A stretch of DNA of 64,000 nucleotides, taken from Methylobacterium phyllostachyos (GTDB taxonomy: Bacteria; Pseudomonadota; Alphaproteobacteria; Rhizobiales; Beijerinckiaceae). The notes under the pieces are model-generated. The model was not told the origin of the DNA. It did no database searches and worked only from the letters and a program-made list of their open reading frames with translations. The first letter of the stretch is position 1. Every line of letters begins with the position of its first letter. The position numbers and the translations under genes are program-made. Location: NCBI RefSeq assembly GCF_900103445.1, contig NZ_FNHS01000014.1:1-64000 (forward strand), read 5' to 3'. Of this stretch, positions 7,851-15,885 are shown piece after piece.

Positions 7851-10619
7851 TCAGCTCGCCATCGTCTTCTTCACGGTCTCCACGAGCTGCTTCAGGCTGA
7901 AGGGTTTTGGCAGGAAGTTGAAGGTCTCGCCCTCCGGCAGGTTCTTGCGGAAGGCGTCCTCGGCGTAGCCGGAGACGAAGATCACCTTCAGGTCCGGCTG
8001 GTGCTTGCGGACCTCCCGCAGCAGCGTCGGGCCGTCCATCTCGGGCATGACGACGTCGGACACCACGAGATCGATCGGCTGAGCGTTCTCACGGACGATC
8101 GCCAGGGCTTCCAGGCCCGAGGCCGCCTCAAGGACGGTGTAGCCGCGGGCCGAGAGGGCCCGGCTGTTGACCGCCCGCACGGGATCCTCGTCCTCCACCA
8201 GCAGGATCGTGCCCTGCCCGGTGTGGTCGGCGGCGGGCTTGCGTGGCGGCACCCGCTCGGGGGCGGGCGGCTCGGCGGCCCGCGTGACGGTCTCGACATT
8301 CCCCTCGCCCTTCGTCGACGGACCGGTCAGCCGGACGGCGTCCGTCCGCGGCAGGGCCGGTGCGGGGGGCGGGAGCGGCACCTCCTCGGGCTCCGCCACC
8401 GGGATATGGCGCGGCAGGTAGATCCGGAAGGCGGTGCCCTCCCCGACCGTCGACTGGACGTCGATCGTGCCGCCGGACTGCTTGACGATGCCGAACACGG
8501 TCGAGAGCCCGAGACCCGTGCCCTTGCCGATCTCCTTGGTGGTGAAGAACGGCTCGAAGATCTTCTCCATCAGCTCGGGCGGGATGCCCTGGCCGGTGTC
8601 GCGGACCTCGATCAGCACGTGATCGCCCGAGGGCGCCCCGCCCCGCCCCTCGGCCACCGCCGCCGAACCCGGATCGGTCACGTTCTCGGTGCGGATCACC
8701 AGCTTGCCGCCCTCCGGCATGGCGTCGCGGGCGTTGACCGCGAGGTTCACGATCACCTGCTCGAACTGGTTGACGTCGGCCTTCACGGGCCAGACCTCGC
8801 GGCCGTGCTTCAGCTCCAGCGCGACACGCTCGCCGAGCAGCCGCTTCAGCAGCAGCGTGAGTTCGGAGAGCGCCTCGCCGACGCTCATCACCTCCGGCCG
8901 CAGGGTTTGCCTGCGGGAAAACGCCAGAAGCTGGCGGACAAGGCCCGCCGCCCGATTGGCGTTCTGCTTGATCTGCATGATGTCCTGGAAGGCCGGATCG
9001 GTCGGCCGATGGCTCGCCAGCAGCAAGTCCGAGTAGCCGATGATCGCCTGCAGCACGTTGTTGAAGTCGTGTGCGATGCCGCCCGCAAGCTGGCCCACGG
9101 CATTCATCTTCTGGGCCTGGGCGACCTGCTGCTCCAGCTGCCGCTGCGCCGTCGTGTCGAGGGCGTACAGGATGACGCGCTCGGCCTCGTCGGTCTGCTG
9201 TCCCGGGTCGCCGCCGTCGGCCGGGCTGAGCCAGACCCGGGCCGAGCGCCCCCCCGGCCCGTTGAGCTGGACCTCGATCGGCTCGGGATCGGTGAGCCCG
9301 CTCGCCGCCCGGGCGAGCCCGGCTTCCAGGCTGGTCCGGTCGGTCACCGAGTCGGCGACGTTCGGCTCCGCCCGGGCCGTGCCCTCCCCGTCGAACGCGT
9401 CATCCTCGATCTGGCGCGGGATCGTGCCGAACAGCCGGGTGAAGGAGGCGTTGGCCCGGGCGATCCGGCCGGTGCGGTCGAGGGTCGCAATGGCGATCGG
9501 CGAGTTGTTGAGGAAGCGGGCGAGGCGAACCTCGGCGGCGCGCTGCGGCTCGTCGGTCTCGGCGCCCGCGGAGCGGTTGATCACGAAGGTGCGCGAGGAG
9601 CCGGGCTTGCCGTCCTTGCCGAAGGCGATGCGGTGGTAGAGCCGGACCGGCAGGGTGTGGCCGTTGCGGCGGCGCAGGTCGAGGTCGAAACGGTCGGTGC
9701 GCACCTCGCCGGGCAGGCCGGCGGTGCGCACGAGGACATCCGCCTCGGGGGCGATCTCGGTCAGGTGCGGACCACCGGGGCCGACGCTGGCGAGATCGTA
9801 GCCGAGCCAGGCCGCCAGCGTCGCGTTCATGTACACGATGGCGCCGGCCGGATCGATCGACAGGAACCCCGCCGGGGCGTGGTCGAGGTAGTCGATCGCG
9901 TGCTGGAGTTCCTGGAAGACGTTCTCCTGCCGCTCCCGCTCGGCGGTGATGTCGGCCACCGTCCAGAGCGCGGCGGCCCGGCGGGGCCGCGCGAGCGGCC
10001 GGACCGAGACCCGGTACCACCCGAAGCTCCGCTCCCCGGCGACCGGGCCGAGCGGCGGCGACATCCGCACCTCCTCGGTGTGGGCCCGGGCGTCGCGGGA
10101 GGCCTGCGACAGGCGGTAGACCGCCTCCGAGACCTCGGGTGGGCCGACCAGGATACGCTCCACCGGGACGAGGTTCGAGAAGGTGTCGCCGCCCGCGATC
10201 CGCAGATAGGCCTCGTTGGCGTAGATCAGCCGGCCGCCATCCTCGACCACAAGCGCGCCGTCCGGCGAGGCATCGACGATGCCCTTGGTGATGTCGTCCC
10301 GGGCGGCGCTGCCGCTGAGCTGGAGCGCCCCGATCGCGAGGGCGAACAGGAAGAACACGCCGGCCATGGCCAGCAGCGCCAGCAGCCACACAATCAGCGA
10401 CTGGGCCTGCTCGTTCGCCACGAAGGACAGGCCGATGGCGGCCCCGACCAGCAGGCCCGCGAGCACGAGCAGCAACCCGACCCGGCCCGGCTGTTCCGAG
10501 CGGTCGATGGAGCCGGTTGCCTGCGGCGCCGGAACCGGTGCACCAGAGATCGGCAGTCCGGCATTCGGCGGGCCCGCGGCAGGGGCCGGAGGTCCAGTGA
10601 CGTCGGCCATCGGCTTCAT
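7851..10619 (-). CDS. cckA: Hybrid sensor histidine kinase CckA
   Basis: The 922-residue protein (from MKPMADV) is CckA, the bifunctional kinase/phosphatase feeding the ChpT-CtrA/CpdR phosphorelay that controls cell cycle and motility genes in alphaproteobacteria. Two N-terminal membrane helices (around residues 45-100) are followed by PAS-like domains, the dimerisation H-box GGIAHDFNNVLQAIIGYS, the N-box VNLAVNARDAMPEGG, the G-boxes DTGQGIPPEL and GTGLGLSTVFGIV, and a C-terminal receiver domain with the phosphoacceptor Asp in LVVSDVVMPEMDG. An in-frame opening to 10691 exists, but its extra residues look non-coding; MADV at 10610 is an alternative start. Confidence 0.93.
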   Translation of the reverse strand: MKPMADVTGPPAPAAGPPNAGLPISGAPVPAPQATGSIDRSEQPGRVGLLLVLAGLLVGAAIGLSFVANEQAQSLIVWLLALLAMAGVFFLFALAIGALQLSGSAARDDITKGIVDASPDGALVVEDGGRLIYANEAYLRIAGGDTFSNLVPVERILVGPPEVSEAVYRLSQASRDARAHTEEVRMSPPLGPVAGERSFGWYRVSVRPLARPRRAAALWTVADITAERERQENVFQELQHAIDYLDHAPAGFLSIDPAGAIVYMNATLAAWLGYDLASVGPGGPHLTEIAPEADVLVRTAGLPGEVRTDRFDLDLRRRNGHTLPVRLYHRIAFGKDGKPGSSRTFVINRSAGAETDEPQRAAEVRLARFLNNSPIAIATLDRTGRIARANASFTRLFGTIPRQIEDDAFDGEGTARAEPNVADSVTDRTSLEAGLARAASGLTDPEPIEVQLNGPGGRSARVWLSPADGGDPGQQTDEAERVILYALDTTAQRQLEQQVAQAQKMNAVGQLAGGIAHDFNNVLQAIIGYSDLLLASHRPTDPAFQDIMQIKQNANRAAGLVRQLLAFSRRQTLRPEVMSVGEALSELTLLLKRLLGERVALELKHGREVWPVKADVNQFEQVIVNLAVNARDAMPEGGKLVIRTENVTDPGSAAVAEGRGGAPSGDHVLIEVRDTGQGIPPELMEKIFEPFFTTKEIGKGTGLGLSTVFGIVKQSGGTIDVQSTVGEGTAFRIYLPRHIPVAEPEEVPLPPPAPALPRTDAVRLTGPSTKGEGNVETVTRAAEPPAPERVPPRKPAADHTGQGTILLVEDEDPVRAVNSRALSARGYTVLEAASGLEALAIVRENAQPIDLVVSDVVMPEMDGPTLLREVRKHQPDLKVIFVSGYAEDAFRKNLPEGETFNFLPKPFSLKQLVETVKKTMAS

Positions 10620-11034
10620 TTCCAGAACGTTCCCCCGGTTAGGCCGACCGTCCCTATCAGGGCAAGGGCCACGCGGCACCACGCGCATCACGCCAAGCCT
10701 CGGTTCAGCCTCGCGAAAAAAGGTGGACGAAGCGTGGCTTTCGCTTCGTTTCGACCGGTGGTGCTATGCCTTTCGATGGCCGCACCGTCCGCCGTGACGC
10801 CGCGCCTCAGGTTACGGTGTCGGCTTCATGCGAGACCCCGGCCGAGCATCGCGCCGCGACGGGCCGTCCGGGCATTCCGGTCGCGAGCCGATCCGAACGG
10901 AGACGTGACCACCGCCGCGGGATGATCGTGCCTCCGAACAAGGGTGCCGCGGACCGCCCGGTGAGGGCGGGGCTCAGTGTATCCCCTCGAAGATCGCGGC
11001 CTTCGATGTGCGTCCCGGACTGGTCGACCACGAA

Positions 11035-11052
11035 GATCACGAATTCGTGATC
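11035..11052. promoter_or_regulatory. 18-base perfect palindrome
   Basis: GATCACGAATTCGTGATC is self-complementary over all 18 bases, far longer than expected by chance, and stands in the gene-poor stretch. It could be an operator for a dimeric regulator; no adjacent gene explains it. Confidence 0.45.
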
Positions 11053-11466
11053 AAACGGTCTATCTCTACGACTGGGAATTCACGTTTTCCGCCGTTGGCG
11101 ACCAGCCGACCGGCGAAAAACCCGTATCCATGACGCTTCGGTTCCCTCCTTGGCGTCCTCCCGTGCCGTTGCCCGATGCGTCAGGCCGCCTTCCGGAGCC
11201 GCCCCCTCCGCCAGCATCCTCTGACGCTGTTCGTGGGGACGCTCTCCTTGGCGGATCAGGGAGGACGGTGCCGGCGTCGAGAGCTACCGGCGCCTCTATG
11301 GCATCGGCGCGGATGTCGAACCCGCGGACGGGGCGCTCCGTGCCCAGGTTCGGATCCGGCGATACCGGTGCATGATCTCTTACGAGCGCGAACGCGGCGG
11401 CCTGCTGCATGTCGGGCTGATCGGGATCGTCATCCTCCTGGCGACCCGTCCCCGCGCGCGGCGCCA

Positions 11467-11488
11467 GCCCGGCCGCTGCCGGCCGGGC
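11467..11488 (-). terminator. GC-rich hairpin after flhB
   Basis: GCCCGGCCG and CGGCCGGGC form a perfect 9-base stem with a 4-base loop 15 bases past the flhB stop, a plausible end of the flagellar operon. There is no T-run, so it may act only as an mRNA 3' end. Confidence 0.4.
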
Positions 11489-11502
11489 CGGTGAGCGGGC
11501 GC

Positions 11503-12570
11503 CTACGCCGCTCGCCTCCGCAGACGCAGCACGAAGCCGATCACCTCGGCCACCGCGCGGTAATGCTCGGCCGGGATCTCTCGGTCGATCTCCACGGTGG
11601 CGTGGAGCGCCCGGGCCAGCGGCGGGTTCTCGATCACGGCGACGCCGTGCTCGGCCGCCACCGTGCGGATGCGTAGCGCCAGCGCGTCGACGCCCTTGGC
11701 GACACAGATCGGCGCTGCCATGCCGGCCTCGTAGCGCAGGGCCACCGCGTAGTGGGTCGGGTTGGTCACCACCACGGTGGCGGTCGGCACGGCGGCCATC
11801 ATCCGCTTCTTCACCCGGGCCATGCGCAACTGCCGCAGGCGACCCTTGACCTCCGGGTTGCCGTCCGACTCCTTCATCTCCTGCTTGAGTTCTTCCTTCG
11901 ACATGCGGTGGCGCTTGCGCCAGCGGAACCGCGCGTAGAGGGCGTCCCCCAGGGTGATCGCCAGATGCATGCACAGCATCCCGGCGAGCAGCCGCAGGCT
12001 GAGGGACAGGATCGCCGGCAGAGCCGCGCCGGGATCGAGCTGGACGAAGGTCTCCAGCCGGTCGCGGTCGTTCCAGAGAACCACGCTGCCGACCACCCCA
12101 ACGGCGCCGATCTTGGCCAAGCCCTTGCCGAACTGGAACCACGCCTCGATCCCGAGGATGCGCTTCACCCCGGCCATCGGGGAGAGCCGCTCGAATTTCG
12201 GCCTCAGCGTCTCAGCGCTGAAGACCGGCGGGTGCTGGAGGAGCCCCGCGGCCAGCCCGGCGGCGGCGGCGAGGCCGACCGGCACGGCGACCGCCTGCAG
12301 CCACAGCCACAGGCCCCGGGTAGCCGCCGCCCGCATGGCGGTGGCGTCGTCCGGCAGGGTGTGGGCGTTGGCGAGGTAGGCTCTAAGTCCGTAGAGCAGG
12401 TCCTGGGCGATGCCCGGTGCCGCGATCAGGAGCGCCAGGGTGAAGGCCCCCAGGATCGCGAAGGTGTTGATCTCCATGCTGCTGGCGACGTCGCCGCGCT
12501 CGATCGCCTGATCGAGCCGCCGCTGGGACGGCTCTTCGGTCTTGTCCTCGTCGTCCGCGCCCTCGGCCAT
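11503..12570 (-). CDS. flhB: Flagellar export switch protein FlhB
   Basis: FlhB (355 residues) is the inner-membrane component of the flagellar type III export gate that switches substrate specificity from hook to filament. Four hydrophobic segments occupy residues 30-210. The cytoplasmic domain holds the autocleavage motif NPTH at residues 270-273, followed by HYAVALRYE. The N-terminal motif KTEEPSQRRLDQAIERGDVA is diagnostic. It ends the operon flgB-flgC-fliE-fliQ-fliR-flhB, 12 bases after fliR. Confidence 0.97.
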   Translation of the reverse strand: MAEGADDEDKTEEPSQRRLDQAIERGDVASSMEINTFAILGAFTLALLIAAPGIAQDLLYGLRAYLANAHTLPDDATAMRAAATRGLWLWLQAVAVPVGLAAAAGLAAGLLQHPPVFSAETLRPKFERLSPMAGVKRILGIEAWFQFGKGLAKIGAVGVVGSVVLWNDRDRLETFVQLDPGAALPAILSLSLRLLAGMLCMHLAITLGDALYARFRWRKRHRMSKEELKQEMKESDGNPEVKGRLRQLRMARVKKRMMAAVPTATVVVTNPTHYAVALRYEAGMAAPICVAKGVDALALRIRTVAAEHGVAVIENPPLARALHATVEIDREIPAEHYRAVAEVIGFVLRLRRRAA

Positions 12571-12582
12571 CCCGCCCCTACC

Positions 12583-13344
12583 TCAGCGGCCCACGGACTG
12601 AGCCAGATACCGGCCCATGTCGTCCAAGAAGACCCCCATCATCACGCCGAGGCAGCCGATCAAGATCAGCACGCCCACCAGCACCGAGGCCGGGACCGCC
12701 AGGAAGAACACCTGCAATTGGGGCATCAGCCGCGACAGTACGCCGAGGCCCAGGTTGAACAGGATCCCGAAGGCGATGAACGGCCCGGAGATCTGCATCG
12801 CCAGGGTGAAGCCGCGGGCCAGCGCCCGGGTCGCCAGCGTCAGCGCGTCCGAGAAGGCCGGGACCCCGTCGGGGGGCAGGACCTCGTAGCTCCGGGCCAA
12901 GCCCTCGATGGCAAGGTGATGCAGATCGGTGGCGAAGATCAGCGTGATGCCCAGCAGCGACAGAAAGTTGCCGATCGCCACCTGCTGGCCGCCCTGGCTC
13001 GGATCCACCGTCATGGCATAGGACAGGCCGAGCTGCGCCGAGATGATCACCCCGGCGGTCTGCAGGGCGGCGAGCACCATCCGCACCGACAGGCCGAGGA
13101 CCAGCCCGACGATCGTCTCGCCGAACAGGAGCCCGATCAGCCGCGGCCCCGCGAGGCCCTCCGTGCCGCCGAGCAGCGGGCGCACGGTCGGGAACAGCAC
13201 CAGGGTCGTGAGCAGCGCGAAGGCCAGCCGCAGCCGCGGCGCGACGGATTGCTCGCCGATCCCGGGCATCAGCATGATCAGCGTGCCGACCCGCGCGAAG
13301 GTGATCAGGAAGGCCGAGGCGATCCCGGGCAGGAGCAGGTTCAT
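12583..13344 (-). CDS. fliR: Flagellar export protein FliR
   Basis: The 253-residue hydrophobic protein has the FliR layout of about six membrane helices, the N-terminal FARVGTLIMLMPGIGEQSVA and the central QLGLSYAMTVDPSQGGQQVA motif of the family. FliR forms the export gate channel with FliP and FliQ. It lies between fliQ (52 bases upstream) and flhB (12 bases downstream) in the minus-strand operon. fliP is not in this window. Confidence 0.96.
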   Translation of the reverse strand: MNLLLPGIASAFLITFARVGTLIMLMPGIGEQSVAPRLRLAFALLTTLVLFPTVRPLLGGTEGLAGPRLIGLLFGETIVGLVLGLSVRMVLAALQTAGVIISAQLGLSYAMTVDPSQGGQQVAIGNFLSLLGITLIFATDLHHLAIEGLARSYEVLPPDGVPAFSDALTLATRALARGFTLAMQISGPFIAFGILFNLGLGVLSRLMPQLQVFFLAVPASVLVGVLILIGCLGVMMGVFLDDMGRYLAQSVGR

Positions 13345-13395
13345 CGCCGCCCCTATGGCGCGCGGATTGGGTCCCTGTCGTGGCCGGGCCCCGCA

Positions 13396-13662
13396 TCAGC
13401 CGCCCGCCGCGATGCGGGCGGCGATGCGGGTCATGTAGCCAGCCATCGCGTCGCCGATGAAGGGCAGCATCAGGAGCAGCACGGCGAACACCGCGACGAC
13501 CTTGGGCACGTAGATCAGGGTCTGTTCCTGGATCTGGGTCAGGGCCTGGACCAGCGAGACCGCGAGGCCGACCGCCAGGGAGACGAGCATCAGGGGCCCG
13601 GCGATCTTCAGGAACACGAAGATCCCGTCGCGGGCGACGTCGAGGATGGCGAGTCCGGTCAT
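13396..13662 (-). CDS. fliQ: Flagellar export protein FliQ
   Basis: The 88-residue protein has two membrane helices and the FliQ motif SLVQALTQIQEQTLIYVPK between them. Four FliQ copies join FliP and FliR in the export gate. Length is canonical. It follows fliE after a 169-base gap holding two hairpins and precedes fliR closely. Confidence 0.96.
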   Translation of the reverse strand: MTGLAILDVARDGIFVFLKIAGPLMLVSLAVGLAVSLVQALTQIQEQTLIYVPKVVAVFAVLLLMLPFIGDAMAGYMTRIAARIAAGG

Positions 13663-13701
13663 GGTGACGACGGGTCCGAAGAGAGAAAAGTCACGGTTTC
13701 A

Positions 13702-13741
13702 AAAGGTCTTCGACCTTTGCGGGTGCAGGGCCGTGCCCTGC
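13702..13741 (-). terminator. Two tandem hairpins between fliE and fliQ
   Basis: AAAGGTC (13702-13708) pairs with GACCTTT (13712-13718), and GCAGGGC (13725-13731) pairs with GCCCTGC (13735-13741). On the minus strand the second stem met is followed by TTTTGAAA, so the pair could partly end transcription after fliE, or stabilise the upstream mRNA. Confidence 0.5.
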
Positions 13742-13831
13742 CGTCGGGCCTCGCTCGATCACCGGGCGAAGCCCGATATCGGGTTTCCGCCCCGATGCCC
13801 CGTCAGCGGGCGTAGCCCTTCGAGATCCCCG

Positions 13832-14146
13832 TCAGATCTGCATCCGCATGATCTCCTCGTAGGCGGAGATCATGCGGTCGCGCACGGCGACCATGGTCTG
13901 GAGGGCGGTCTCGCTCTCGGCGACCGCGGTGACCACGTCCACGACGTTGGCCTTGCCTGAGGCGGCCGAGACCGCCTGCGCGTCGGCCCGATGCCCGGCG
14001 TCGCCGACGCTCTCCAGAGTCTTCCCGAGGAACTGCATGAAGTCGGTGCCGGTCTCGGTGGCCGCCTGGACCTTGGGGACGGGCCGCCCGGAGGCGAGAC
14101 CCTGCACGGCCGCGTAGGCGCCCGCCGCGAAGTTGCTCGATGCCAT
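13832..14146 (-). CDS. fliE: Flagellar hook-basal body protein FliE
   Basis: FliE (104 residues) joins the MS ring to the proximal rod. The C-terminal half has the family pattern MVAVRDRMISAYEEIMRMQI, and the middle has the variable linker typical of FliE. It lies 19 bases after flgC in the same operon, the usual flgB-flgC-fliE order. No signal peptide, as expected for a protein exported by the flagellar apparatus. Confidence 0.93.
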   Translation of the reverse strand: MASSNFAAGAYAAVQGLASGRPVPKVQAATETGTDFMQFLGKTLESVGDAGHRADAQAVSAASGKANVVDVVTAVAESETALQTMVAVRDRMISAYEEIMRMQI

Positions 14147-14165
14147 CGCTAAACCTCCGCCCCGC

Positions 14166-14573
14166 TCACTTCAGGATGCCGAGGGTCTGGGACAGCATCT
14201 TGCGCGTCGCGGTCACCATGTTGAGGTTCGCCTCGTAGGAGCGCTGGGCTTCGCGCAGATCCATGTTCTCGATCAGCGCGTTGACGTTGGGCATCTGCAC
14301 CTCGCCCCGCGCGTTGGCCGCAGGGTTGCCGGGCTCGAACTTGGTCCGGAAGGCGGAGGGATCACGCCGGACACGACCAGCCTCCACGAGCCGGGCGCCG
14401 GTCTCGTCGTCGAGATGGCTGGTGAAGCTCGGGATCTTGCGTCGGTAGGGCTCCGCACCGGCCGAGGCCGGCGCGGAATCGGCGTTGGCGATGTTCTCGG
14501 CGATGATCCGCATCCGGCCCGACTGGGCCTTAAGGCCGGCCGCCGCCACCGCCAGCGACTTGCTGAATTCCAT
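14166..14573 (-). CDS. flgC: Flagellar basal-body rod protein FlgC
   Basis: The 135-residue product is the rod protein FlgC. The N-terminal AAAGLKAQSGRMRIIAENIANADS is the flagellar rod/hook signature and the C-terminal heptad region ends MVTATRKMLSQTLGILK. The VNALIENMDLREAQRSYEAN segment is typical of FlgC. It lies between flgB and fliE. Confidence 0.96.
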   Translation of the reverse strand: MEFSKSLAVAAAGLKAQSGRMRIIAENIANADSAPASAGAEPYRRKIPSFTSHLDDETGARLVEAGRVRRDPSAFRTKFEPGNPAANARGEVQMPNVNALIENMDLREAQRSYEANLNMVTATRKMLSQTLGILK

Positions 14574-14620
14574 GGCTCAGGGCCCTCCTCCGGATGCGCC
14601 AGCGCGATCGTCGCCGACCA

Positions 14621-15022
14621 TCAGCTTTTGCCGATGGCGATCTTCAGGGTGGTCAGGCTATGCTGGTAGAGCGAGGCGGCGAGCTGATAGTCCGACTGGT
14701 TGTCGCCGGCCTTCATCATCTCGTCCTCGAGATTGACCCCGTTGCCGCTCGGGCGGATCTCGAAGGCCTTGGCGCGCTTGGATTCGGTCCCGTCACCCTG
14801 GCCTGCGGGCGCCAGATGCGCCGGGCTCGTCAGCGCGAGGCTGGTCGAGCCGGAAGCCAGGGCGCCGGTCGCCCGATCGAAGCGCGGCTCGACGAGGTCC
14901 CGGGGCTTGAAGCCCGGCATGTCGGCGTTGGCCACGTTCTCGGCGATCAGGCCCTGGCGCGCCTGGGCCCATTGCATCCGTGTGCGCAGCATGCCGAGCA
15001 CGGGCAGGTCGGTGAGGGCCAA
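14621..15022 (-). CDS. flgB: Flagellar basal-body rod protein FlgB
   Basis: This 133-residue rod protein starts the operon. LRTRMQWAQARQGLIAENVA followed by NADMPGFKPRDL is the rod signature, and the C-terminus (SDYQLAASLYQHSLTTLKIAIG) matches FlgB. A CtrA-type site lies about 70 bases upstream, so the operon is probably an early (class II) flagellar operon under CtrA. Confidence 0.96.
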   Translation of the reverse strand: MALTDLPVLGMLRTRMQWAQARQGLIAENVANADMPGFKPRDLVEPRFDRATGALASGSTSLALTSPAHLAPAGQGDGTESKRAKAFEIRPSGNGVNLEDEMMKAGDNQSDYQLAASLYQHSLTTLKIAIGKS

Positions 15023-15089
15023 GGTCGCCTCCGGTCTGGCAAGGCCGCGCCGGGACGAGCGGGCTCGGCAAAAACTGCCGCGCGCATGG

Positions 15090-15104
15090 TTAACGCCCCG
15101 TTAA
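15090..15104 (-). promoter_or_regulatory. CtrA-type box before flgB
   Basis: TTAA-CGCCCCG-TTAA is a perfect TTAA-N7-TTAA; on the flgB strand it reads TTAA-N7-TTAAC, the full CtrA consensus. It is 67 bases upstream of the flgB start and overlaps the stop codon of the next gene. Confidence 0.75.
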
Positions 15105-15536
15105 GCCCGTGCCGCCCTTCGCCCCTGAGTTCAGCGCGAGCTCCGCCGCGTCGCAGCGGGCGAAGAAGCAGCCCGGGACGGCACCGGTCTCCGTGGGCGC
15201 GTAATGGCCGAAGGGGGGCGACTCGCCGTAGGGCGAGACCGGCGCGTCGAGATGCGCTGCGACCGCCATGTCCCGGCCGTAGTCGCAATGCGGCGTGTAG
15301 GCGATGTCGCAAACGGCCTGCACGGGCCGGTTGCAGTCGTTGAAGACCTGGAAGACGTACCACCGCGTCGCGCCGTCCTGCTGGACACCGCGCCGGTACG
15401 CGAGGCATCGACCGGGCGTCCCGTCGGTCCGGGCGCTGGGCTCGTAGGTGGTCCAGCGCGGCGGCTGTGGGGCGGCCGCGGCCGGAGCGCCGGCGGCGAG
15501 CACGGTCAGGACGAGGGCCGGTCGAAATCGCTGCAT
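15090..15536 (-). CDS. Secreted protein of unknown function
   Basis: The 148-residue product has a likely signal peptide (MQRFRPALVLTVLAAGAPAAAA) with cleavage near residue 22. The mature part has six or so cysteines (in RCLAYRR, NDCNRP, AVCDIAY, PHCDYG, GCFFARC), suggesting disulfides, and the phrase WYVFQVFNDCNRPVQAVCDI. I do not recognise a family. It lies upstream of flgB in the same direction, but the CtrA box over its stop argues that flgB has its own promoter. Confidence 0.65.
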   Translation of the reverse strand: MQRFRPALVLTVLAAGAPAAAAPQPPRWTTYEPSARTDGTPGRCLAYRRGVQQDGATRWYVFQVFNDCNRPVQAVCDIAYTPHCDYGRDMAVAAHLDAPVSPYGESPPFGHYAPTETGAVPGCFFARCDAAELALNSGAKGGTGLTGR

Positions 15537-15779
15537 CTCGGGTGCCTGTCGGCCGCCCGCCGGGTGAGGCGAGCCCCCGAGGTCTGCCCGCCCGATGTAT
15601 CGCGGGTGTCTCCGGCCAAGCGCCTGCGCCCGTCACCGGCGCAGCGGAGTCCCGGCAGCCGACCCGGCCGCGCGGGCGCCGGCAAGCGTTCAGCGGCTGC
15701 GACCTTCCTGGACCCGGTCGGCCGGTGTCGCCCCAGTTCCACGACGTATTGTCTTGGTCGCGCGGATTTAAAAGGTCTG

Positions 15780-15795
15780 TTAACGAACTCTTAAC
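15780..15795 (+). promoter_or_regulatory. CtrA-type box before the fliO-like gene
   Basis: TTAA-CGAACTC-TTAAC matches the CtrA consensus exactly. It lies about 91 bases upstream of the TTG start at 15886, in the gap between divergent genes, with a TTTAAAA stretch a few bases upstream. Confidence 0.72.
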
Positions 15796-15885
15796 GTCGT
15801 TTGCCCTGTCGCCCCTTCGGCATGGTATGGACATCCCCTTGCCGGGCGCGGACCAGCGGCGGCCGGAACGTGCGAGTGCGTAACC

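Larger units (their letters stand above)
10620..11502. other. Gene-poor stretch between cckA and flhB
   Basis: No frame here gives a convincing gene. It contains an 18-base perfect palindrome (11035-11052), a GC-rich hairpin next to flhB (11467-11488), and a plus-strand frame from about 11264 to 11493 that reads like protein (ESYRRLYGIGADVEPADG, then a hydrophobic HVGLIGIVILLA) but lacks a start codon before an internal ATG at 11371. That frame could be the remnant of a small gene. Confidence 0.5.

Noticed and set aside
7716..10925. Very long plus-strand open frame of 1069 codons
   Set aside because: It lies antisense to cckA, whose kinase motifs are unambiguous; its composition (His/Arg/Gly-rich) is that of the reverse strand of a GC-rich gene.
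10807..11040. Minus-strand small gene starting inside the palindrome
   Set aside because: GTG start with no ribosome binding site, no conserved pattern, and random-looking composition.
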